A DNA stretch of 64,000 nucleotides from Streptomyces sp. Mut1 (GTDB lineage Bacteria > Actinomycetota > Actinomycetes > Streptomycetales > Streptomycetaceae). Of this stretch, positions 50,840 to 58,482 are shown one piece after another (the stretch's first letter is position 1; each line of letters begins with the position of its first letter). Below the pieces are notes generated by a model. That model saw nothing but the letters and a program-made list of their open reading frames with translations, ran no database searches and had not been told where the DNA came from. The stretch lies in the NCBI RefSeq assembly GCF_030719295.1, contig NZ_CP120997.1:6644001-6708000 (forward strand). Direction: 5' to 3'. The position numbers were made by a program, and so were the translations under genes.

Positions 50840-51961
50840 ATGATCATTCCACCAGAATCTGCCCGCTCCATCAAAGCTCCCAAGGGTGCCACGGAGGCGG
50901 TACTCGGGGTGGACACGCATCGCGATTTTCATGTTGCGTCCGTGGTTGCCATGACCGGAGGAACGCTGGGAATCGAGCGCTTCCCGGCCACTGCGAGTGG
51001 CTATCAGGAACTGCACGCCTGGGCGGCTCATTTGGGTGACATACGTCGGGCCGGAGTGGAGTCGTCCGGGAATTACGGTGCGGCCCTGGCGCGTCATCTC
51101 CTGTCGCAGGGAATCGAGGTCCTTGAGGCTCCAGGCCCTGGGCGTGCGGCTCGCCGCCGGCGAAGCAAGTCGGACCGAGGCGACGCGGAAGCCGCTGCGC
51201 GTGCGGTCCTCAGCGGTCGTGCGCGCTCGCCGGTGAAGTAAGGCGGCGGCCCCGCCGAAATGGCGCGTTTGTACCTCGTGGCCAAGGACTCCGCAGTGAA
51301 TGCGCAACGACAGGCGGCAAACCAGCTGAAGGCGATCCTCGTCACCGCCGACCCGTCCCTGCGGTTAGAGTTGGCCACACTGTCCCGCCGTGCGCTTGTC
51401 CGAACCTGTTTGGAACTGAGCGAGGGCGACAACAATACGGATCCGGTGGCCAGGGCGACACGATTCACGTTACGCGTGCTGGCTGAGCGCATCGAGCAGC
51501 TGCGGGCGCAGGCCCAAGTGCTGGAAGGCCGACTGTCGGACCTGGTCCGGTGTCATCACCCCCGGCTCATTGACGCTGTGGGCATCGGACCGCACAGTGC
51601 AGCGGTGCTGCTGACCGCCTTGGGTGACAACAGCGACCGCCTGCGCGGCGAGGCGTCGTTTGCCGCGTTGTGCGGGGTGAGCCCAGTGGAGTACTCGTCC
51701 GGGAACAGGCAGCATCGACGGCTCAATCGCGGCGGGAACCGGCAAGCGAACGCTGCGCTGCACCGCATCGTGTTGAGTCGGCTGCGCTGGGATGCGAGGA
51801 CTCAGGCGTATTACGAGCGACGCGTGATGGAGGGCAAGACGCGGCGGGAAGTCATCCGCTGCCTGAAGCGGTATGTGGCCCGAGAGGTCTACCGGCTGGT
51901 TCAGGAGGACCGCCGAGAACTGAGCCAAACAACGGCTTCGCCTCTCGTGGTGCGGTGCTGA
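50840..51961 (+). pseudogene. IS110-family transposase interrupted by an in-frame stop
   Basis: The first part (from ATG 50840, after GGAGG) carries the DEDD-type N-terminal domain, GVDTHRDFHVASVV, YGAALARHLLSQGI and the KSDRGDAEAAAR segment. It ends at TAA 51239-51241. The same frame continues without shift as MARLYLVAKDSAVNAQRQAANQ through the C-terminal Transposase_20 domain, with IGPHSAAVLLTALGD, GVSPVEYSSGN and NRGGNRQANAAL. Removing the single stop would restore a protein of 373 residues, normal for IS110. It is probably inactive unless the stop is read through. IS110 elements lack terminal inverted repeats, so the ends cannot be placed. Confidence 0.85.
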
Positions 51962-52029
51962 ATCTTGGCAGCAGTCTGTTCGAGCAGGGCCTCGGTCAGG
52001 CGCAGCGCGGGGCTCCTCGTGGTCAGCCA
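51955..52029 (-). pseudogene. Short transposase C-terminal remnant
   Basis: The minus strand reads WLTTRSPALRLTEALLEQTA then AKIQH, which resembles the end of IS4-type actinomycete transposases. It is only about 25 codons and lies between the IS110 element and the orphan CRISPR repeat. The assignment is from memory of the motif and is weak. Confidence 0.3.
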
Positions 52030-52072
52030 ATTGGTGGACCCACCGCCCGCCTCTCTGAACAGGCAGGCGCTG

Positions 52073-52101
52073 CGGCTCACCTCCGCACGCGGGGAGAGCA
52101 C
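52073..52101 (-). CRISPR. Orphan degenerate CRISPR repeat
   Basis: The 29 bases differ from the array 1 repeat at three positions only and have the same orientation. On the minus strand it begins GTGCTCTCCCC and ends GGTGAGCCG. No second repeat occurs 61 bases to either side. The transposase remnant at 52102 abuts its first base, so the repeat marks a recombination junction or the old end of a longer array. Confidence 0.75.
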
Positions 52102-52404
52102 CCTTGCGGAACCGCTTGCGCTGCTGGAGGGCGAGTGCGGGTCCGAGGTGGTCGATGATGCGGTCGGCTGTCGACTTGGACACCCCGAACAGCGGAGCCA
52201 GTTGTCGCAAGGTCAGGTTCGTGCGCCAGTACGCGGCGACCAGGAGCACGCGGTCCTCCAGCGACAGGCTCCAAGGCCGGCCCTTGCGCACCGGATCGGC
52301 GCCCTCACGCCGAGGGCGGTGATCAGCGTGCCGAACGGGCGCGGGGCCAGCCTGGTGAACGGGGCTATCCAGGACGGGTCCGAGGCCGTGATCACACCAG
52401 ACAC
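52102..52404 (-). pseudogene. Truncated, frameshifted IS5-type transposase (HTH/DDE) remnant
   Basis: The N-terminal piece (ATG 52404) reads MSGVITASDPSWIAPFTRL and TLITALGVR. After a frameshift near 52303 the neighbour frame continues KGRPWSLSLEDRVLLVAAYW, LRQLAPLFGVSKSTADRIID and RKRFRKG, the helix-turn-helix region of a common Streptomyces IS5-group transposase. The catalytic DDE half is gone; the frame stops matching exactly at the orphan CRISPR repeat. Confidence 0.8.
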
Positions 52405-52523
52405 GGCAAGATCATCTCATTACTGACCAGCAGTTACGGAACAAGTTTTAGTCTAAAATCGGTTGGCGTCCTTGTCGGGTGATCCGAATATCGGATTCAG
52501 TTATGCGTATCAAGCGTGACTAA
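52405..52523. other. AT-richer spacer between IS remnants
   Basis: The interval is richer in A/T than its surroundings (for example AGTTTTAGTCTAAAATCGG near 52443). It contains no gene. It is probably old non-coding sequence or an element end flanking the complete IS at 52524. Confidence 0.4.
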
Positions 52524-53413
52524 CAACGGCTAACACAATGAGGTGGCTGGGCCTTGGTGGCCGTGTCCGCGTCAGGAGTTGGGCGTTGGCGATGCATGGG
52601 GACTTTGCCGTGGATCGTGTCGGATGACTTGTGGGAGCGGATCGAGCCGCTCCTGCCGCGCAAGGAGCGTCGGTTCCGGCACCCGGGCCGTAAGCCGCTG
52701 CCCGACCGGAAGGTGCTGTGCGGCATCCTCTTCGTACTCCACACGGGCATTCAATGGGAGTTCCTGCCGCAGGAGTTGGGCTTCGGTTCGGGCATGACGT
52801 GCTGGCGACGGCTGCGGGACTGGAACGAGGCCGGTGTCTGGCAGCGCTTGCATGAAGTGCTGCTGGCCGAGCTGAACGCGGCGGCTCGTCTCGACTGGTC
52901 GCGGGCCGTGGCCGATTCCAGCCATGTGCGGGCTGTAAAAGGGGGGACCACACGGGACCGAGTCCGGTCGACCGTGCCCGATCCGGATCGAAACACCACC
53001 TGATCACGGACGGCCGCGGCACTCCGCTCGCCGTGATCCTCACCGGCGGCAACCGCAACGATGTCACCCAGTTGCTGCCTCTGATCGACGCCATTCCGCC
53101 GGTCAGAGGCAGGGTCGGTCACCCACGACGCAAGCCCGACTCCCTCTTCGTCGACCGCGGATACGACCACGACATCTACCGCGACCAGGTCCGCCAACGC
53201 CGGATCGTGCCGGCCATCGCCCGCCGCGGCACCCTCCACGGCACCGGACTGGGCACCTACCGCTGGGTCGTGGAACGCACCTTCGCCTGGCTCCACGGCT
53301 TCAAACGCCTCCGAATCCGCTGGGAACGCCGAGCCGACATCCACGAAGCCTTCCTCAAGCTCGCCTGCTGCCTGATCACCCGCCGACAGATCAACTCATT
53401 GTGTTAGCCGTTG
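52524..53413 (+). mobile_element. Complete IS5-type insertion sequence, 890 bp
   Basis: The element is bounded by perfect 19-bp inverted repeats, CAACGGCTAACACAATGAG at 52524-52542 and its complement at 53395-53413. It encloses one transposase in two overlapping frames, as in the IS427 subgroup. No target duplication longer than a few bases is obvious. It sits between the dead IS5 remnant and the trailer end of CRISPR array 1. Confidence 0.9.
52596..53407 (+). CDS. IS5/IS427-type transposase in two frames (-1 shift near 52940)
   Basis: Frame A starts at ATG 52596 (VSDDLWERIEPLLPRKERRF, LHTGIQWEFLPQELGFGSGM, DWSRAVADSSHVRAVKGG) and drifts off to a stop at 53003. Frame B, one base back, continues TGPSPVDRARSGSKHHLITD, ILTGGNRNDVTQLLPLIDAI, VDRGYDHD and VVERTFAWLHGFKRLRIRWE to TAG 53405. 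The catalytic residues are the Asp of AVADSS in frame A and the Asp of FVDRGYD and Glu of VVERTF in frame B. The switch lies at an AAAAGGGGGG run, a usual site of programmed -1 frameshifting in this subgroup, so the element may be active. Confidence 0.82.
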
Positions 53414-53606
53414 CAAGAGGTCGCCTTTATCTCCAAAAGAATTATGTGAAAGTATCTTCTTTTTTGTGGGGATACCTCGGTCTCGTGGTCCTCAGTTTTG
53501 CGACGGACAAGCGGTAGGCTTTTAGTGCATCTCGACTTGACGTGCGCCCTCGGCGCTATTCCTCGGCCTGTCGAACGCGGTTGCCTCAATGAAAGGAAGC
53601 TGAGGT
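53414..53606. other. AT-rich interval left of CRISPR array 1
   Basis: The interval is clearly AT-richer than the genome average (for example CTCCAAAAGAATTATGTGAA near 53432). It precedes a short hydrophobic reading frame and may hold its promoter. A TTGCGACGG near 53496 and TAGGCT near 53516 could be a -35/-10 pair with a short spacer. No other feature was seen. Confidence 0.4.
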
Positions 53607-53693
53607 ATGAATACTGCCAGCTTGGGCTGGAGTTTCTGGAGTCTCGTCTTCGCCGTATTCGTGTGGATCCATGCTGCGATGACGAAGGAGTGA
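53607..53693 (+). CDS. Possible 28-residue hydrophobic peptide next to CRISPR array 1
   Basis: The frame ATG 53607 to TGA 53691-53693 encodes one membrane-spanning helix with three tryptophans (LGWSFWSLVFAVFVWIHAAM) and a charged end TKE. AAGGAA lies about 9 bases upstream. A perfect hairpin follows 9 bases after the stop, as expected of a tiny independent transcription unit. Hydrophobic peptides of this size are typical of small toxins, and toxin modules that guard type I CRISPR loci (CreTA) are known, but no antitoxin RNA was identified here. Could be a chance frame. Confidence 0.4.
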   Translation: MNTASLGWSFWSLVFAVFVWIHAAMTKE

Positions 53694-53702
53694 CCATGGC
53701 GT

Positions 53703-53746
53703 ACCAGGAGGGGAGCTCTCTCGAGGGAGAGAGCTCCCCTCCTGGT
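53703..53746. terminator. Perfect 20-bp-stem hairpin at the trailer end of array 1
   Basis: Arms at 53703-53722 and 53727-53746 (centre GCTCTCTC-GAGG-GAGAGAGC) pair perfectly around a four-base loop. It ends one base before the first, degenerate repeat of array 1. It could terminate the small peptide transcript from the left and the pre-crRNA from the right. Confidence 0.85.
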
Positions 53747-53747
53747 G

Positions 53748-55606
53748 TGGATTACCTCCGCTCGCGCGGAGAGCGCCGACCAACCCCCATATCGGGCAAG
53801 CCGTAGGCGGCTCACCTCCGCTCGCGCGGAGAGTGCTCATCTCACGACCCATCGTAAGCGTCAAGCGCCGCCTCACCTCCGCTTGCGCGGAGAACAGTGG
53901 AGGACGGCCTTCTTCGCCGCCTGTTCCAGCGGCTCACCTCCGCTCGCGCGGAGAGAACAGCAGGTCGCAGAGCGCCTCGTGGTCGTAGCGCGGCTCACCT
54001 CCGCTCGCGCAGAGAGAACCACCGGGCCTGCGGCATGTCCCGCCCGGAGACCGGCTCACCTCCGCTCGCGCGGAGAGGACAGCTTCGGGTCACCCAGGTT
54101 GAAGCCGAGGTACGGCTCACCTCCGCTCGCGCGGAGAGGACGAGCGCTTCCACCAGGTGCAGACCGCGTCCGCCGGCTCACCTCCGCTCGCGCGGAGAGG
54201 ACCAGAATTGGTGGAGATCCCAGTACGCCGTTTCCGGCTCACCTCCGCTCGCGCGGAGAGGACGACGTCGGCCGGGGCCTGCTCGACGGCCGCGGCGGCT
54301 CACCTCCGCTCGCGCGGAGAGGACTCCTGGGCACGGCCCCAGTCGAGTGCGTCCTGCGGCTCACCTCCGCTCGCGCGGAGAGGACGGCGGCGTCGACAAC
54401 GGGGTCTGGCTGGAGGACGGCTCACCTCCGCTCGCGCGGAGAGGACGGCGAGGACCAGCCACCGGTCGGTGCGGACGCCGGCTCACCTCCGCTCGCGCGG
54501 AGAGGACGGAGGAGGCGGCCTGGCGGAGCAGGTCGGCGACGGCTCACCTCCGCTCGCGCGGAGAGGACATGAGTCCCGACTACATCTCGACCTCGCGGCC
54601 CGGCTCACCTCCGCTCGCGCGGAGAGGACCACTCAGCACCGAAGAACGTCTCAGTAACAAGCGGCTCACCTCCGCTCGCGCGGAGAGGACGCTGGAGGTC
54701 TCGGTCCATGACCAGCTCGATGACGGCTCACCTCCGCTCGCGCGGAGAGGACTACCTCGGCGTCCAGCCCGACAGCGCCAGAGGCGGCTCACCTCCGCTC
54801 GCGCGGAGAGGACGGCCACCCCCGAGATCGTCGCCTTCATGATGAGGGCTCACCTCCGCTCGCGCGGAGAGGACTGTCATGGCCGGACCACCACGGTCCC
54901 CGAAGGCGGCTCACCTCCGCTCGCGCGGAGAGGACTGCCCTGTCCGTGTCGTGACCGGCTCGCGTCGTGGCTCACCTCCGCTCGCGCGGAGAGGACCGGC
55001 CGGTGTCGGTGAGCTCAGATGCTGGGGCCGGCTCACCTCCGCTCGCGCGGAGAGGACGCGTCGAAGGACGACAAGGGCCGCCTCATCGGCGGCTCACCTC
55101 CGCTCGCGCGGAGAGGACCGCAGGCCGTCGAAGACGTCCCCGAACTCCTGCGGCTCACCTCCGCTCGCGCGGAGAGGACCGGCGGCCATAGCCGCCGGAA
55201 GCAAGATGGAGCGGCTCACCTCCGCTCGCGCGGAGAGGACCCGCCCTTCGCCCAGAACAGCAGGTCGCCCGGCGGCTCACCTCCGCTCGCGCGGAGAGGA
55301 CCTGCTCGGCACTCGGGGCGCCTGGCTTGCCGCCGGCTCACCTCCGCTCGCGCGGAGAGGACGAACGCCGCAGCACGCCCATGCGGTAGATGAACGGCTC
55401 ACCTCCGCTCGCGCGGAGAGGACTGCGGGGGGACCTGCGCGATTGCGCTCATCGACGGCTCACCTCCGCTCGCGCGGAGAGGACGAATACGCCGGCTTCG
55501 ATCGCCTTGCGGCGTGCGGCTCACCTCCGCTCGCGCGGAGAGGACGGCCCGCCGCCGCGCCAGTGCGCTGAAATGGACGGCTCACCTCCGCTCGCGCGGA
55601 GAGGAC
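53748..55606 (-). CRISPR. CRISPR array 1, type I-E, 31 repeats and 30 spacers
   Basis: Twenty-nine-base repeats recur with a 61-base period (spacers 32, one of 33 near 54630-54661). On the minus strand the repeat begins GTCCT, forms a stem CTCCGC/GCGGAG around a GCGA loop, and ends GTGAGCCG. The five leftmost repeats (53748, 53808, 53869, 53930, 53991) carry several changes, while those on the right are nearly all perfect apart from first-base variants at 54846 and 54968. Decay on the left places the trailer there, so transcription runs leftwards from the cas2 side. No obvious match of a spacer to the rest of this window was noticed. Confidence 0.97.
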
Positions 55607-55680
55607 CCTCTTTGACCTGGCCTGTTAGACGGGCTTTGCTGTTTCTTGACTTTCGCGTTTGAAGGCGATCAGGGTGAGGC
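55607..55680 (-). promoter_or_regulatory. Probable CRISPR leader, overlapping the 3' end of cas2
   Basis: Only 18 bases separate the cas2 stop (55625) from the first repeat. The A-rich minus-strand stretch AAACGCGAAAGTCAAGAAAC and on to the repeat covers the last 12 or so codons of cas2, which extend past the usual DFDGLTL end of Cas2e. The leader and promoter for array 1 must therefore lie inside the cas2 gene, or the array is read through from the cas operon. Confidence 0.5.
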
Positions 55681-55936
55681 CGTCGAAGTCGAGGGGTTCG
55701 CGGCGACGGGTTCCTGCTGTGCGTAGTTGGAAGCCCTGTTCGTTGTCGGCGGGGTGGGCGAGGACGGCGAGGCCGTCGTTGGTGCAGGCGGTGACGGCTG
55801 CCCAGAGTTCGTCGCGGACGCGGGCGGAGACGGTGCCGACGTAGAGCTCGGGGGTGACTTCGAGGAGCCAGCGGGTGAGGGCGCCGCGTAGGTGGTCGGG
55901 TACGGCGGTGGCGGAGATCACGATCATCGAGGACAT
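55625..55936 (-). CDS. cas2e: CRISPR-associated endonuclease Cas2e
   Basis: The 103-residue protein has the ferredoxin-like fold pattern of type I-E Cas2: MIVISATAVPDHLRGALTRW, TPELYVGTVSARVRDELW and REPLDFDGLTLIAF. It forms the Cas1-Cas2 integrase that adds spacers at the leader end. The tail FKRESQETAKPV is longer than usual and coincides with leader-like DNA. ATG at 55936; an internal ATG at 55927 is an alternative. It follows cas1 by 25 bases. Confidence 0.95.
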   Translation of the reverse strand: MSSMIVISATAVPDHLRGALTRWLLEVTPELYVGTVSARVRDELWAAVTACTNDGLAVLAHPADNEQGFQLRTAGTRRREPLDFDGLTLIAFKRESQETAKPV

Positions 55937-55961
55937 GAGAGGTGCTCCTCCCGTGGGTGGG

Positions 55962-56957
55962 TCACGGCTGTGCCCCGTGGTTCACGCCGGCGGGCACGGA
56001 GCCTGTGACCGGATCCCAGAGGTCGACCATCTGTTCCTCGGGGTCGGGGCCTTCGTAGGTGCGGCTCGGGTCGAGGAGCTGCTGGATGTCGGTGACGATG
56101 CGTGGGAGGAGTTGGAAGAGGCGTAGTTCGTGGCGGAAGGAGCGGCGGGCTTCGCCTTCGGGGTTGGGGGATGCGTGGAGGGAGAAGGCGAGGGGGATGG
56201 TGAGTTCGGCTTTGTAGAGGTCTGCGATGTCGTAGACGAATGCCTGCTGGTTGCCGTTGTGGACGAAGCCGAGGGCGGGGGAGCAGCCGAGGGCGGTGAT
56301 GGCGGCGTGGACGATGCCGTAGAGGCATGTGTTGGCGGAGGAGAGAGCGAGGTTGACGGGGTCTTGTGTGTCCCAGGAAGCGGGGTCGTAGGCGCGGCGG
56401 AAGCGGCCGATTTTGTATTGGCGGGCGAGTAGTTGGTAGTGGGCTTTGACGCGTTGGCCTTCCATGCCGCGGAGTTTGTCGAGGGTGGTTCCGTCGGTGG
56501 CGGTGCCGTTGCCGAAGCGGAGTTCGTACATGGCTTGGGCGATGGCGAGGCGGTGGGTGTCGTTGGTCCAGGCGCGGGTCTGGCGTTCGAGCCAGGTGGT
56601 GGTGAGGGATTCGGGGACGGCTGCGGAGTAGCAGCGGACGCCGCCTGATCCTGTGGTGAGGATGGTGGTGCCGTTGCGGGCGAAGGTGGTGAGGGCGCGT
56701 GCGGTGATGGAGGTGCCGGGGCCGAGGAGGACGCAGCTGAGGGCGGCGGTGGGGAGGTAGACGGTTTCTGTGCCGCGTTGTTCGGTGGTGACTTCTGCGC
56801 AGACGCCGGTGTCGTCCTGGTGGATGCGGACGATGTCGAGGTAGAGGAAGGAGAGGGAGTCGGCGATGCGGGGGAGCATGGCGACGGTGGGTGCGGCGAG
56901 TTTGCGTCGGGCGTTGCTGGTGCTGAGGGGCTTGGTGGTGGTGGGCCGTGGGGTCAT
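55962..56957 (-). CDS. cas1e: CRISPR-associated integrase Cas1e
   Basis: The 331-residue protein begins its Cas1 core at SLSFLYLDIVRIHQDD and keeps the metal ligands Glu166 (GMEGQRVKAHY), His233 (LGFVHNG) and Asp243/Asp246 (AFVYDIADLYK). It catalyses spacer insertion with Cas2. The first 25 residues are a Thr/Pro-rich extension. The ATG overlaps the cas6e stop as TAATG. The intact active site means adaptation could still work. Confidence 0.96.
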   Translation of the reverse strand: MTPRPTTTKPLSTSNARRKLAAPTVAMLPRIADSLSFLYLDIVRIHQDDTGVCAEVTTEQRGTETVYLPTAALSCVLLGPGTSITARALTTFARNGTTILTTGSGGVRCYSAAVPESLTTTWLERQTRAWTNDTHRLAIAQAMYELRFGNGTATDGTTLDKLRGMEGQRVKAHYQLLARQYKIGRFRRAYDPASWDTQDPVNLALSSANTCLYGIVHAAITALGCSPALGFVHNGNQQAFVYDIADLYKAELTIPLAFSLHASPNPEGEARRSFRHELRLFQLLPRIVTDIQQLLDPSRTYEGPDPEEQMVDLWDPVTGSVPAGVNHGAQP

Positions 56958-57616
56958 TAGGGCTGCCTCGCGGGGGCGATGCTGAGGAGGCCGCAGCCGT
57001 ATGCCTTGCCGCGTCCGATGCCGTTGAGGACGGCTTGGCGGAGCAGGTCGGTGTCGATGATGGCGGCGGTGCCGTCGAACTGGGTGCGGGCGTGGCGGAT
57101 GCGTTGGGGTGGGGCGCCGTCGGGTTGGCGGTTTCCTTGGATGGTGTCGAGGGGCTGGGAGTGGTGGGTGAGGGGTTTGATGCCGCTGTGGTCGGCTTGG
57201 CGGAGCCACCACTCGTCTGCGGCTGTGCCGGTGAGGGGGACGACGGGCGGGAGGTTGTAGAGGGCGCGGGTGGTGGCGCCGGGTTTGCGGACGGGGCTGG
57301 CGACGCAGCGGTAGCGGATGGTGAGTCCGGGGCGGATGGCGTCGATGAGCGCGTCGAGGGGGCGGGTGAGGGTGGTTCCGTAGTCGTCGGGGAGGCTGCT
57401 GGTGTCGGGTTCGTGGGTGGACTGGATGAGCAGGTGGGGGCCTGTGGGGGTGTCTTCGGTGCGGAAGAGGACGCCGAAGCGGGCGCGGGGGTCGGGGCCG
57501 GCGTCGGAGGGGAACAGGCTCATGATGCGGCGGTGCATGCCGATGGCTCCGGTGAGGTCGCGGCGGGCGTCGCGGGAGCGGGTGTCGGGGACGATGCGGG
57601 TGAGCCAGAGGGTCAT
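56957..57616 (-). CDS. cas6e: crRNA-processing endoribonuclease Cas6e
   Basis: The 219-residue protein has the double-ferredoxin layout: the strand MTLWLTRIVP, a helix with the catalytic-type histidine in GMHRRIMSLFP (His28, equivalent to His20 of E. coli CasE), and the glycine-rich GIGRGKAYGCGLLSIAP loop near the end. It cuts the repeat hairpin and stays bound to the crRNA 3' end. Start ATG overlaps the cas5 stop (ATGA). Confidence 0.95.
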   Translation of the reverse strand: MTLWLTRIVPDTRSRDARRDLTGAIGMHRRIMSLFPSDAGPDPRARFGVLFRTEDTPTGPHLLIQSTHEPDTSSLPDDYGTTLTRPLDALIDAIRPGLTIRYRCVASPVRKPGATTRALYNLPPVVPLTGTAADEWWLRQADHSGIKPLTHHSQPLDTIQGNRQPDGAPPQRIRHARTQFDGTAAIIDTDLLRQAVLNGIGRGKAYGCGLLSIAPARQP

Positions 57617-58482
57617 CGCCGGTTCCCTTCCGGGGTGTTCAGTTGATGCGTGAGGTAGTCGCTCAGGGCGGTGAGCTGGTCGGTGCCGTGCCCGGCGAAC
57701 TGGGAGTGGGGCAGGAGCAGGGAGCGCCGGTAGAGGGGGCGCGCGCGGTAGGCGCGTCCGGTGGGGTGGTAGGTGAGGGGTTGGTCGTTGAGTTCGCTGG
57801 AGGGGTGGGAGCCGTCCTCGCTGATGGTGCTGATCATGCGGTCCTGTACCGGCAGGTTGGTCAGTGGTCGGTCGGCGAGGAACTCCACGGGCCGGTCTTC
57901 GCCGGCCTGGCCCCGTGCGGGGAGAGCGGCGAGCGGCAGGTGAATGAGGTGGTGCAGCGCGTCGTTGCTCTGCCCGAGGAGGAGGGGGCCCTCTGGTGGG
58001 CAGGAGCGGCGGCCGAGATGGAGCGGCCACCGGGGGGCGCGCAGGGCGCCGGCGCACAGGTCGAGGAAGGCGGCGCTCTCGGCGTTGTGCTGGGGGAGGG
58101 TGAGGGCGGCGGTGAAGGCGGCGTCGGCGAGGTAGTAGCGGTGGGTGAGGAGGGTGCCGGTGTCGCCGGGGCGTTTTTTGCCTTCGGCGGTGGTGACGGT
58201 GGCTTTGGCGGGGAGGCCGCCGCCGACGGTGTGCAGGTCGCGCAGCATGATGCCGGGGCGGTCGGTGCGCACGGTGAGGTGGAGTCGGGTGAGGTCGTCG
58301 ATGGGCTGGCCGCGGCGGCGGCCGAGGGCGGAGGCGAGCAGGCCGATGATGCCGGAGCGGGTGGGGAAGGCGGCGGTGTCGCGTTCGTTGAAGTGGCTGT
58401 GCAGCCCCCAGGACTGGAGGGGGCCGGTCAGCCGGAGCAGGAGCCCGGCCTCCGGGGCAGGCGCGTTGGTTCGTGTGGTCAT
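57613..58482 (-). CDS. cas5e: Cascade subunit Cas5e
   Basis: The 289-residue protein begins with the RAMP strand LLLRLTGPLQSWGLHSHFNE and TAAFPTRSGIIGLLASALG, typical of Cas5e, with the later LTHRYYLADAAFTAAL. It holds the crRNA 5' handle in Cascade. Length is at the upper end of the family. The ATG overlaps the cas7 stop and its own stop overlaps cas6e. Confidence 0.95.
   Translation of the reverse strand: MTTRTNAPAPEAGLLLRLTGPLQSWGLHSHFNERDTAAFPTRSGIIGLLASALGRRRGQPIDDLTRLHLTVRTDRPGIMLRDLHTVGGGLPAKATVTTAEGKKRPGDTGTLLTHRYYLADAAFTAALTLPQHNAESAAFLDLCAGALRAPRWPLHLGRRSCPPEGPLLLGQSNDALHHLIHLPLAALPARGQAGEDRPVEFLADRPLTNLPVQDRMISTISEDGSHPSSELNDQPLTYHPTGRAYRARPLYRRSLLLPHSQFAGHGTDQLTALSDYLTHQLNTPEGNRR

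Noticed and set aside
53745..55571. Several open frames across CRISPR array 1 with repeating SPPLARRG / RLTSARAE peptides
   Set aside because: They are translations of the CRISPR repeat, whose 61-base period cycles through the three frames; they are not proteins.
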